64,000 bases of DNA. Origin: Rhodopirellula islandica. Lineage in GTDB: Bacteria > Planctomycetota > Planctomycetia > Pirellulales > Pirellulaceae. The stretch is from assembly GCF_001027925.1 (NCBI RefSeq), contig NZ_LECT01000006.1, positions 62,001 to 126,000 of the forward strand, read 5' to 3'. A program made the position numbers and the translations under genes. Below are positions 1 to 7,483 of the stretch, piece by piece (within the stretch, counting starts at the first letter, position 1; every line of letters starts with the position of its first letter). The notes under the pieces were generated by a model. That model was not told where the DNA came from. It saw only the letters and a list, made by a program, of their open reading frames with translations, and did no database searches.

Positions 1-796
1 GGACCAGGGACTCTGGGGCTCGGCGTGAGACGCCCAGCAGACGTTCCAGTTTTTTATCGGTCATCCGAAGCGTATGAGCGAACGAGAAGTAATTCATGTT
101 CAGTTCATAGCTTCCGTCGTCGTTGACGCGAATCAATTCTTTGCGAATGACGTCCGCAAACGTCGGTTCGCCATAGGGGGCGAGCCCCATCAATTTGTAT
201 TCGCCTGAATTGACTCGGAAGCCACAGAAGTAGGTGAACGCCGAATACAGCAAGCCCAGCGAATGGGGGAATCGAATGTCTTGTTTCAGCTCGATCTTTT
301 CTCGGGTTCCGATTCCCCAGCTGGTGGTCGTCCATTCGCCGACACCGTCCACCGTGAGGATTGCTGCTTCGTCAAATGGGCTGGGGTAAAAAGCACTCGC
401 CGCGTGCGATTCGTGGTGTTCGCAAAACACAATCCGGCGTTTGGTTTTGCCGCCAAGATGCTTTCGAATCTCGCGAGGAAGGTGCAGTTTGAGATGCAGC
501 CAGGGTGGCATCGCTCGGGCGAACGACGCGTAGCCGCGTGGAGCATACGCCAAGTAGGTTTCCAGCAACCTTTCAAATTTCAGCAATGGCTTTTCGTAGA
601 ACCCGACATAGTCGATGTCGGAGACGCTGGCCCCGATTGACTCCAGGCAGCCTGCCAGTGCCTCGCTGGGAAATGCCGCGTCATGCTTCTTCCTTGTGAA
701 GCGTTCCTCGCTTGCAGCAGCGACCACCGCCCCATCGTTGATCAGTGCGACGGCGGAATCGTGGTAGTAAGCAGAGACGCCAAGGATGAGTGTCAT
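1..796 (-). CDS. Carbamoyltransferase (NodU/CmcH family), 5' part only
   Basis: Starts at the ATG at 796 and runs off the left edge of the window, so only about the first 265 codons are present. The start reads MTLILGVSAYYHDSAVAL, followed by a stretch with EERFTRKKHDAAFPSEAL. Near residue 126 it has HHESHAASAFYPSPFDEAA, the signature of the N-terminal ASKHA/Kae1-like domain of O-carbamoyltransferases. In this family that domain makes carbamoyl adenylate from carbamoyl phosphate and ATP, and the C-terminal domain passes the carbamoyl group to a hydroxyl of a sugar or natural product. The C-terminal domain and the acceptor cannot be judged here. A DNA gap of about 260 bp separates it from thrC upstream. 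Confidence 0.9.
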   Translation of the reverse strand, partial: MTLILGVSAYYHDSAVALINDGAVVAAASEERFTRKKHDAAFPSEALAGCLESIGASVSDIDYVGFYEKPLLKFERLLETYLAYAPRGYASFARAMPPWLHLKLHLPREIRKHLGGKTKRRIVFCEHHESHAASAFYPSPFDEAAILTVDGVGEWTTTSWGIGTREKIELKQDIRFPHSLGLLYSAFTYFCGFRVNSGEYKLMGLAPYGEPTFADVIRKELIRVNDDGSYELNMNYFSFAHTLRMTDKKLERLLGVSRRAPESLV

Positions 797-971
797 GGCA
801 GCCGTCTAGCCAGGTCGTTTGCCCGTGAGTTGACCACTTGTTGGTGTCCCTTGTGGGGCAGATGAGTCATGTTTCCTGGCTGCGAAGCAGCGACACCAAA
901 ATAAAAGGGCAACACACATGCACCGTGTGGGCGTCCGCTCCAGTTGCACGTCGGAACCGTGCCCCACGCCA

Positions 972-1019
972 GGCGGCAAAAATGCCGCCCTGACTGCTTC
1001 GCACAAACCGTTTTTGTGC
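972..1019. terminator. Two hairpins downstream of thrC
   Basis: Two perfect 7-bp stems lie close together: GGCGGCA/TGCCGCC with an AAAA loop (972-989) and GCACAAA/TTTGTGC (1001-1019). They lie just past the thrC stop on the minus strand. A U tract is poor, so termination is only inferred. Apart from these I see nothing convincing in 797-1055; a minus-strand reading frame there looks like chance or a repeat remnant. Confidence 0.35.
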
Positions 1020-1055
1020 AGGCCTGCTTCAAGACAAGCTCGCCTTGCGAATGGA

Positions 1056-2426
1056 TCAGCCGTTGTGTTGTTCCAGGCGGCGAGCGATCTCGTCTTTGAC
1101 AGCGTTGGCGTCCGCGGGCAGGTGAACTGCTGGGTTGGCATGTTTGCTGTCGATGCCTTCGAGCGTTGACTCGTGATAGCCGACTTTGAAGTCGGTGAAC
1201 TTCAACCCGTGAGCGGTGCTGATCACAACGGTCTTGTCTTTCGAGGAGATCTCACCTCGATCGATCAATTTTTTCAGCACAGCCAAGGCGACACCGGTGT
1301 GCGGGCACGTGAACATCCCGGTCAAGTCGGCGGACGCCGACGCTTCGGCGAGTTCGTTTTCAGTGGCTTGCTCGACAATGCCATTGGTTTCTTGGACGGC
1401 TTTGACCGCTTTGGCGTAGCTGACCGGATCGCCGATTCGAATCGCGTTGGCCAGCGTGTCTTGAGCGGTGACGCTGACTTTTTCCGCGAAGCCGTTTTTG
1501 TAAGCGGTGTAGAACGGGTTGGCGCGTTCGGCTTGGGCGGCGACCAAGCGTGGCATGCGGTTGATCAACCCCAGGTCCAGCATCAGCTTGAAACCCTTGT
1601 AGAGGGCACTGATGTTTCCGAGGTTGCCAACCGGGATGATGATCCAGTCCGGAACTTCCCATTCAAATTGGCGAACCAATTCGATGCCGACCGTTTTTTG
1701 GCCTTCGATGCGAAGGCTGTTCATCGAGTTGGCGAGGTAGATCGAATTGTCCTGCGTGACCTCTTGGACAATCTTCATGCAGCCGTCGAAGTCGGTGTCG
1801 AGTGCCAGCACGTGGGCGCCATTGGCGACGGGTTGGATCAGCTGCGCGGTGCTGACTTTTCCAGCGGGCAAGAAGATCACCGCGGGGATGCCCGCGTAGG
1901 CGGCGTAAGCGGCCAATGCCGCGCTCGTGTCACCGGTGCTGGCGCAGGCCACGGCTTTGACGCTGCTGCCTTGGGCCATCATTTGTTTGACGACGCTGAC
2001 CAACACGGTCATGCCCAGGTCTTTGAAGCTGCCTGTGTGACTGTTGCCGCAGAGTTTGATCCAAAGATCGGGGACACCGAGTTGAGCTCCGAGTCGCTCG
2101 GCCCAAAACAGGTTTGTGTTTCCCTCGAACATGCTGACGATGTTCTCGTTTGCCAACGACGGAACAACCCACTCTCGCATGCCCCAGACGCCGCTGCCGA
2201 ATGGCCATTTCGAAGTGCTGGCACGAGAATCGAAGAGTTGTTGCCACTGGTAGGCATTTTTTTGTTTCAGCGGTTCCCGCTCGTGATAGACCTCCAGCAG
2301 ACTGCCGCAAGTGGGGCAGGTGTAGATCACATCAAAGATCGAGTGCTTTGCGCTGCAGCCTGAAATGCAACGAAAGTAGGTGGTTTGGTGGTCCACGTCC
2401 GATTTGGACTCAACGGCAAGAGACAT
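1056..2426 (-). CDS. thrC: Threonine synthase
   Basis: 456 residues, the usual size for the shorter threonine synthases. It is a PLP enzyme that converts O-phospho-L-homoserine to L-threonine, the last step of the pathway, in the cytoplasm. The PLP lysine is K135 in [12 protein letters not shown], and the Ser/Gly-rich phosphate-binding region follows ([20 protein letters not shown]). The N-terminus has CX3C (C20, C24) and CX2C (C37, C40), a small zinc-ribbon-like module seen in many threonine synthase and cysteate synthase relatives. The ATG at 2426 fits this N-terminus. No leader peptide or riboswitch was seen upstream. Cysteate synthase is a related alternative but less likely. Confidence 0.93.
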   Translation of the reverse strand: MSLAVESKSDVDHQTTYFRCISGCSAKHSIFDVIYTCPTCGSLLEVYHEREPLKQKNAYQWQQLFDSRASTSKWPFGSGVWGMREWVVPSLANENIVSMFEGNTNLFWAERLGAQLGVPDLWIKLCGNSHTGSFKDLGMTVLVSVVKQMMAQGSSVKAVACASTGDTSAALAAYAAYAGIPAVIFLPAGKVSTAQLIQPVANGAHVLALDTDFDGCMKIVQEVTQDNSIYLANSMNSLRIEGQKTVGIELVRQFEWEVPDWIIIPVGNLGNISALYKGFKLMLDLGLINRMPRLVAAQAERANPFYTAYKNGFAEKVSVTAQDTLANAIRIGDPVSYAKAVKAVQETNGIVEQATENELAEASASADLTGMFTCPHTGVALAVLKKLIDRGEISSKDKTVVISTAHGLKFTDFKVGYHESTLEGIDSKHANPAVHLPADANAVKDEIARRLEQHNG

Positions 2427-2587
2427 GAGGGGATCCTGGTGCGATGGGAAACGGGGCCGACATTATGATCGCAGCCCACTCACAGGCAAAGGGCGAACCA
2501 AAAGAGGCGTGAACTTCGTTTGTCGGCCAAATTTGGGTCGCTTCGCCACCATTCCATCCCGACGATCGTTTGCTCCTGCTGCTCGTC

Positions 2588-3094
2588 TCAGCGGAACCCG
2601 TAGGTCGGCACGCCGTAGTAGCGTGGCACGGCATAGTAGGTTCCCGTTCCGAACTGCACCCCGCCTCCAGGGCCAACTTGCAATCCAGTTCCGCTGACCG
2701 TTCCAGGCACGAAACCGTACCCATAGCTGCGGTATCCGTACCCATATCCACCGTACCCGTACCCGCCGTAACCATACCCACCGCGGTAGCCAGATCGACG
2801 AGGGGTGTTGTAGTAATAATTTGTCACTGACCCGCGATTGGAGTTGGTGCCGCTGATGCTGGGACGGCGGGCGGTGTAGTTGTTTTGAGGCAAACCGCCC
2901 CGCTGGCCGATGATGGCGCTGCCGCCACGATCGAATCCGTTGCTTTGGATTCCATACCGGTAACCTTGGGCGGACGCATCGGAGGCAAAGAAAAACGCTC
3001 CCAGACCGGCGACAGCCAGCGCCACCAAGCCTGTCGAAGCCCAAGCGGGCAGGTGACGTTTCGTGGAACTCAGTGTTTTGAGAGGCGTGTTCAT
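2588..3094 (-). CDS. Exported Gly/Tyr-rich hypothetical protein
   Basis: 168 residues from the ATG at 3094 (MNTPLKTLSSTKRHLPAW), chosen because it gives a normal signal peptide: a basic start, a hydrophobic run STGLVALAVAGLGAFFF, then a cut after SDASA. The mature part is basic and polar, then has a YRGG-type Gly/Tyr tract with repeated GGYGYGGYGYGGYGYGY. The reading frame continues upstream to 3223, but that extension has no signal logic. Gly/Tyr tracts of this sort occur in secreted adhesive or wall proteins. No catalytic motif is visible and the function is unknown. Confidence 0.65.
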   Translation of the reverse strand: MNTPLKTLSSTKRHLPAWASTGLVALAVAGLGAFFFASDASAQGYRYGIQSNGFDRGGSAIIGQRGGLPQNNYTARRPSISGTNSNRGSVTNYYYNTPRRSGYRGGYGYGGYGYGGYGYGYRSYGYGFVPGTVSGTGLQVGPGGGVQFGTGTYYAVPRYYGVPTYGFR

Positions 3095-3368
3095 GTGGCA
3101 CCTGAAGGGTTTGTTGGGAGGAGAGGTCGGGAAGTGTTTGCGGCGGGATCCATTGAATTTTATGCGTTCGCAAACTCGAAGTCCTGGGATCAAAATGTCT
3201 GATTGCGCCACCTTCTCCGCCAAACCTTTGGCTCAAAGGGCTTCATTTCGCGCGGGTTTCATTCCAGTTTCGGGCCTGCGTTGTGCCTCAGCGTCGTCCC
3301 ATGGAAGCCGAACGACTTTGCTAAACTAGGGCGTTTCTTCTTCTGGTTCTCTTGCTTGAATGGTCGTT

Positions 3369-4460
3369 ATGGCTCGCTGTTGGTTGGGATGTCTCGGTTT
3401 GGTTCTGCTACTTGGATGCAGCAAATCTGGTTCCAGTTCCTCGGAACAATCGCAATCCGGCCCTGAAACGGTGGGACAGGCTTCGGTGGATGCCTCCGGT
3501 TTTCCGCGTCAGTGCGGCAACTACACGGTGCTGGGGATTCTGACCGACAATCAGGACAATTCGAAAGCCAAAGAGAATGCCGAAACGACGTTGTTGCGGC
3601 ATCCGAATGTCGGGTGCTTGGTTGGGCTCTGGAGCCAAAACACGCCGATGATTTTGGCGGGGCTTCGGAGCAGCGACGCGGTCGGAAAAGTTTCGGTGGT
3701 CGGTTTCGATGAGCACCCGGACACTTTGGCTGGTATCCGCGATCAGTCCGTCTTTGGCACGGTGGTGCAGCAACCCTATGCGTTTGGGTATCGCAGTGTG
3801 CAGTGGCTGACGACGCTGGTGAAAGGCGGGCAAGTCGATGTGCCTGAGTCAGGGATGATCATCATTCCTCACCGGTCGATCACCCTCGACAATGTCAATG
3901 AGTTCGCGGCGGACGTGGACGCGATGAAATCCGGTGAAGGCCCGATTTTGTCCGGTGAGGAGAAGATCGATGGGGCGGGGGTTCGTGTCGCCTACATCAC
4001 CAATTCATTGGACCCGTTTTGGACGCTGGCCGATGCGGGCTGCAAACGAGCGGCGGAGCAGTTTGGTTGTGAGGTCGATGTGCAGATGCCTTCTTCCGGT
4101 TCCATCGAAGAGCAAAAGCGATTCTTGGAATCCAACGTGGCCGCGAACGTGGATGGGATCGCAATCAGCCCGATCGATCCCGAGAACCAAGTGGCGATGA
4201 TCAACGAGGCGTGCCAAGCCACGACGGTGATTTGCCAAGACAGCGATGCGCCAGCCTCACGCCGGAAATTCTACCTGGGCACCAGCAACTACTTGGCTGG
4301 ACGGGCGGCCGGCAAATTGATTCAAGAGGCCATTCCCGAGGGTGGCGAAGTGATGCTGTTCGTTGGCAAGATGGAAGTCCTCAACGCTCAAGAACGCAGC
4401 CAGGGCATCATGGACGAACTCGCGGGGAAACCAATTCCAGCGATCTTGCAAGGCAATTGA
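3369..4460 (+). CDS. Sugar-binding lipoprotein with swapped halves (circular permutation)
   Basis: 363 residues. The N-terminus MARCWLGCLGLVLLLGC is a lipoprotein signal with the lipid Cys at position 17; an ATG at 3360 is an alternative start. What follows is a type I periplasmic binding protein (ribose/ABC sugar family, Peripla_BP_4-like), but in the wrong order. Residues about 48-185 match the usual C-terminal half: YTVLGILTDNQDNSKAKENA, VVGFDEHPDTLAGI, VFGTVVQQPYAFGYRSV. Residues about 205-360 match the usual N-terminal half: VAYITNSLDPFWTLADAG, GIAISPIDPENQVAMINEA, CQDSDAPASRRKFYLGT, AGRAAGKLIQEAIPEGG, VGKMEVLNAQERSQGIMDEL. The protein stops where the family would go on into the second lobe. 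Each half looks intact and there is one signal peptide at the front. No ABC permease or ATPase is adjacent. Sugar binding is inferred. Confidence 0.8.
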   Translation: MARCWLGCLGLVLLLGCSKSGSSSSEQSQSGPETVGQASVDASGFPRQCGNYTVLGILTDNQDNSKAKENAETTLLRHPNVGCLVGLWSQNTPMILAGLRSSDAVGKVSVVGFDEHPDTLAGIRDQSVFGTVVQQPYAFGYRSVQWLTTLVKGGQVDVPESGMIIIPHRSITLDNVNEFAADVDAMKSGEGPILSGEEKIDGAGVRVAYITNSLDPFWTLADAGCKRAAEQFGCEVDVQMPSSGSIEEQKRFLESNVAANVDGIAISPIDPENQVAMINEACQATTVICQDSDAPASRRKFYLGTSNYLAGRAAGKLIQEAIPEGGEVMLFVGKMEVLNAQERSQGIMDELAGKPIPAILQGN

Positions 4461-4672
4461 GTCGGTGAAGATCGCCGCATGAAAGTGAGGCGATGAGCCG
4501 GTGCGACCCGTAAAATCGGAATCAATGGTGAGGGCTTCGGAGGTTCAGTCGCGTTTCCATGGCCCCGCCAGGAGGATTGCGGCGGGGGGGCCGAAAGGTG
4601 ACGTAGGTTTGCGTGTCGAGCGAGGGTGTGCCTGGTTCGATGCGACGTGCAAACCTTTTTGCGAGTTTGATC

Positions 4673-4870
4673 ATGAGTGCCATTCCACCCGCCGTGCAGC
4701 AGGTCCTGCAAGCCCGCCAAGACGCGACCCAGACGCAGATTGATGTGGCGCTGCTGGGACAGAATCTGGACGTGCAGCGGCAGACCGGCGACGCGATTGT
4801 GCAGATGATTTCCGAAGTCGTTGACGTGCAAAAGCAACTCGCCAGCGGTCACATCGACGTCCGCGTCTAA
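4673..4870 (+). CDS. YjfB-like small protein
   Basis: 65 residues from the ATG at 4673 (MSAIPPAVQQVLQARQDATQ). It resembles the YjfB family of short, Ala/Gln-rich helical proteins (putative motility protein in Bacillus), with the pattern of one amphipathic helix, the DVALLGQNLDVQ turn and QMISEVVDVQKQLAS. An upstream in-frame start at 4613 would add a basic 20-residue tail and is less likely. It lies 212 bp after the permuted binding protein and ends before a pair of hairpins. No other motility gene is in the window, so a motility role is only a family label. Confidence 0.6.
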   Translation: MSAIPPAVQQVLQARQDATQTQIDVALLGQNLDVQRQTGDAIVQMISEVVDVQKQLASGHIDVRV

Positions 4871-4884
4871 CGCGTCGATGATCG

Positions 4885-4929
4885 GATCCATTCCTGCAAT
4901 GGATCGGAAGTGGGTCGAGCGTCGACCCA
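4885..4929. terminator. Pair of hairpins between convergent genes
   Basis: GATCCATT/AATGGATC with a 5-nt loop (4885-4905) and TGGGTCGA/TCGACCCA with a 3-nt loop (4911-4929), both perfect 8-bp stems. They fill the gap between the YjfB-like gene (plus) and the metallophosphoesterase (minus). They probably act as a two-way terminator, though T runs are weak. Confidence 0.5.
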
Positions 4930-4966
4930 GCCGAACGGGAACCCTGTCTCGGCCACTCGTTTTTTC

Positions 4967-5725
4967 TCAGCGACCTTCGCGAAGCCGATAGCCCAGGAAA
5001 TTGTCCAGCTCGGCTTCTTTCTCGATGGCTTGGACGGTTCGTTCGATGTCGTATTCGACTCGGCGAAACATCACCAAATCCGGTTCCACAATCGCGTAGC
5101 AACTGCGAGGGTCGCCATCACGTGGTTGGCCCACACTGCCGACGTTGATCATCAGTTTCGAATTGGGATCGGCCAGTGAGTACCCCGTGCCGGTGTCCGC
5201 CGGGCGGACGAAGCGTTGTTCCATCGTGAACACACCCGGAACATGCGTGTGGCCTTGGAAGCAAACTCGCGGGACCAGCGAAAATAGCTTTTCCATCTTC
5301 TTGGTGTTCTGGGCGTCTTCCGGGAAGACGTATTCGTTGGTTGGTCCACGTGGCGAACCATGGACAAACAACCAGTGATCTTCGCGTACGGTTCGCGGCA
5401 ACGCACACAGGTATTCGATCCGTTTGCGGCTGGCGCCTGGATCGTCACCGGTTGCTTCGAGTTGGCTGCGGGTCCAGAAAATCGCTTGCTCGGCCGCGAC
5501 GTTGAATCCTTCGGGGTCGAACAGAGAACTGCTGTCGTGGTTCCCGAGGACACAGAAATCGAACCCCATCACGATGTCCAGGCACGCACAGGGTTCGGGG
5601 CCGTAGCCGACCACGTCGCCCAAACAGACGATGCGATCGACCTTTTGAGCCTCGACATCGGCCAGAACGGCTTCGAGCGCGGAGAGGTTTCCGTGAATGT
5701 CGCTAAGAATGGCTGTGCGTGTCAC
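4967..5725 (-). CDS. Calcineurin-like metallophosphoesterase (copy 2)
   Basis: 252 residues with a GTG start. It has the full metallophosphoesterase motif series: AILSDIHGNLSALEAVL (D-x-H), CLGDVVGYGPEP (GD), LGNHDSS (GNHD), FVHGSPRGPTNEYV (H) and CFQGHTHVPG (GHTH). These residues bind two metal ions in this superfamily (YfcE/MJ0936-like). It begins 4 bp after the stop of a same-length, clearly related gene, so the two form an operon born from tandem duplication. The substrate is unknown: phosphodiesters, cyclic nucleotides or phosphoproteins are all possible in this family. Confidence 0.85.
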   Translation of the reverse strand: MTRTAILSDIHGNLSALEAVLADVEAQKVDRIVCLGDVVGYGPEPCACLDIVMGFDFCVLGNHDSSSLFDPEGFNVAAEQAIFWTRSQLEATGDDPGASRKRIEYLCALPRTVREDHWLFVHGSPRGPTNEYVFPEDAQNTKKMEKLFSLVPRVCFQGHTHVPGVFTMEQRFVRPADTGTGYSLADPNSKLMINVGSVGQPRDGDPRSCYAIVEPDLVMFRRVEYDIERTVQAIEKEAELDNFLGYRLREGR

Positions 5726-5729
5726 CCGA

Positions 5730-6488
5730 TCAATGTCCTCGTTTCAGCCGATCGCCCAGGGCATCGTCCAGATCGGGTTGTGCGTAAATCTTTTGAGCCG
5801 TCTTCTCGAAATCGTATTCCACTCGGCGGTAGGTCAACGTTTGGGCATCGGTGTCCAAGATGGCGTAGCACGATTGGTTGTTTTCGTCTCGCGGTTGGCC
5901 AACGCTGCCGACGTTGATCATCAGTTTGTTGTTGCCCAGAGCGTACGTGTGATCGCACTCGTCCGGCGTGACGAATTCGCACTCGGTGGTGAACACACCC
6001 GGCAAATGCGTGTGCCCCATGAAGCAGTACTTGTCGATTTTCCCGAACAAGATTTCCATCTTGCGAGCATCATACATGTACTCGGGGAAGACGTATTCGT
6101 TCGTCGGGTCGCGGGGCGAGCCGTGGACAAATTTGAAATCGCCGTCATCGATGAATCGCGGCAACTCACCCAGGAAGTCCCAGCGAGCGTTCATCTGAGC
6201 GGGACCGCCTTTGCCGCTGTCCAATTCGTCGCGGGTCCAGTAGATCGCCCGCAGAGCCATCGGGTTGAATCCGTCAGGATCAAACAGTGCTGCCTGATCG
6301 TGGTTGCCCAGGATGGTGTGTTTGCATCGCCGCATCACCAGATCCAAGCACTCACACGGGTTGGGACCATATCCAATGATATCGCCCAGGCATATGACTT
6401 CTTGGACCCCGACCTTGTCGATGTCTTCCAGAACCGCTTGCAGCGCTTCAAGGTTCCCGTGGATGTCGCTGATCAACGCTCGCTTCAC
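5730..6488 (-). CDS. Calcineurin-like metallophosphoesterase (copy 1)
   Basis: 252 residues, GTG start with a fair ribosome site (GAGGAA, about 7 nt upstream). Motifs match its downstream neighbour: ALISDIHGNLEALQAVL, CLGDIIGYGPNPCECLDLV, LGNHDQAALFDPDGFNP, FVHGSPRDPTNEYVFPE and CFMGHTHLPGVFTTE. Both proteins also share a C-terminal SVGQPRD block and the ending YRRVEYDFEKTAQ. All metal ligands are present, so both copies should be active. It is divergent from tsaB, with about 108 bp of shared upstream DNA. Confidence 0.85.
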   Translation of the reverse strand: MKRALISDIHGNLEALQAVLEDIDKVGVQEVICLGDIIGYGPNPCECLDLVMRRCKHTILGNHDQAALFDPDGFNPMALRAIYWTRDELDSGKGGPAQMNARWDFLGELPRFIDDGDFKFVHGSPRDPTNEYVFPEYMYDARKMEILFGKIDKYCFMGHTHLPGVFTTECEFVTPDECDHTYALGNNKLMINVGSVGQPRDENNQSCYAILDTDAQTLTYRRVEYDFEKTAQKIYAQPDLDDALGDRLKRGH

Positions 6489-6596
6489 AAAATTCCTCGG
6501 TCACCTCACCTGGATGCTTAACCTGCCGAGTGTCATTGTAGTCTGGACCAATTTTGCACGACAATCCCACGCAATTCACTCTTCGAGTTCTCGATC

Positions 6597-7415
6597 ATGG
6601 ACCCCCAGACCGAATTTGGCAGCCCACGACCAGTCATTGGATTGGCTCTGGAAGTCATCGGTCGCGAAGGATCGGTGGCTGTGATTGAGGGGGGCAAGGT
6701 CGTCCAGACGCTGGAATTGCCGAGCGATGTGCGGGCCACCGCATCGTTGACTCCGGCTCTGCAAACGTTGTTGCAGGCGATCCATCCAGGCGAAAAACGT
6801 CCTGAGGCCGTCTCGACGGGCAGCGGTTTTCGCGCCCCTGCAACTCGACCGGACTACATCGCGGTTGCCGATGGCCCTGGATCGTTCACCGGCCTGCGCA
6901 TTGCCGCAGCCACCGCGAAAACATTGGCGTATGCCTGGGGAATTCCCGTGGTGACGTTGGATTCTCTGTCTGTTTTGGCGGCCGCCGTGTTGCCAGCCAA
7001 TTCCTCCGAAAAAGATTCCACGCCGGCTGAGTGGCCAGCACCCGGGCAGCGATTGTTGGTCGGGCTGGATGCCTATCGCGGCCAAACGTTTGTGGGTTGG
7101 TTTCGGGAACAGGACTCAGGCTGGGTTTCCGAGGGACCGGTTGAGCTGCTGGATCGAGCCCACTGGCTAGAAACGGTGGAATCAGCTGCTCCAGGCATTT
7201 GGGCCACTGGAGACGCGATGAAGAACGGGTTGCCGGCGGATCATTTGAAGCCCGTCGTTCAGCAGCAAACGTTGGCGTCCGCGGTCGCGAGGCTGGCCAA
7301 TCAAAAATATTTGGCGGGGCAGACGACCGATCCGATGGACGTGTTGCCCAAATACTTTCGGCCCAGCGCGGCCGAAGAAAAGGCCGCCGCCAACCAATCC
7401 GGATCGGCGAAGTAG
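6597..7415 (+). CDS. tsaB: tRNA threonylcarbamoyladenosine biosynthesis protein TsaB
   Basis: 272 residues, a little longer than typical TsaB (about 230). TsaB is the partner that binds TsaD and TsaE in the complex that places threonylcarbamoyl on A37 of ANN-decoding tRNAs. The key stretch is IAVADGPGSFTGLRIAAATA followed by AYAWGIPVVTLDSLSVLA, the family hallmark, and further on LLVGLDAYRGQTFVGWF. TsaB lacks the metal-binding His pair of TsaD, as here. The extra length is an insert around residues 135-150 and a polar C-terminal tail (AAEEKAAANQSGSAK). The tsaD, tsaC and tsaE genes are not in this window. Confidence 0.9.
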   Translation: MDPQTEFGSPRPVIGLALEVIGREGSVAVIEGGKVVQTLELPSDVRATASLTPALQTLLQAIHPGEKRPEAVSTGSGFRAPATRPDYIAVADGPGSFTGLRIAAATAKTLAYAWGIPVVTLDSLSVLAAAVLPANSSEKDSTPAEWPAPGQRLLVGLDAYRGQTFVGWFREQDSGWVSEGPVELLDRAHWLETVESAAPGIWATGDAMKNGLPADHLKPVVQQQTLASAVARLANQKYLAGQTTDPMDVLPKYFRPSAAEEKAAANQSGSAK

Positions 7416-7421
7416 TCCGCT

Positions 7422-7464
7422 GGCGAGACCACAGAGGTCTCGCCGTTCGGATTTCGAACCGAAC
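7422..7464. terminator. Pair of hairpins between tsaB and the BamA barrel gene
   Basis: A perfect 9-bp stem GGCGAGACC/GGTCTCGCC with the loop ACAGA (7422-7444) is followed at once by GTTCGG/CCGAAC with an 8-nt loop (7445-7464). The site lies between convergent genes and suits termination from both sides. There is no clear T run. Confidence 0.5.
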
Positions 7465-7483
7465 CGGCGATGTCAGGCCCTGA

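Noticed and set aside
797-1055. Minus-strand Cys/Trp-rich frame near the carbamoyltransferase
   Set aside because: No start context; hairpins and repeat-like text suggest non-coding DNA.
1173-2363. 396-codon plus-strand frame opposite thrC
   Set aside because: A shadow of threonine synthase, no start context and no motif.
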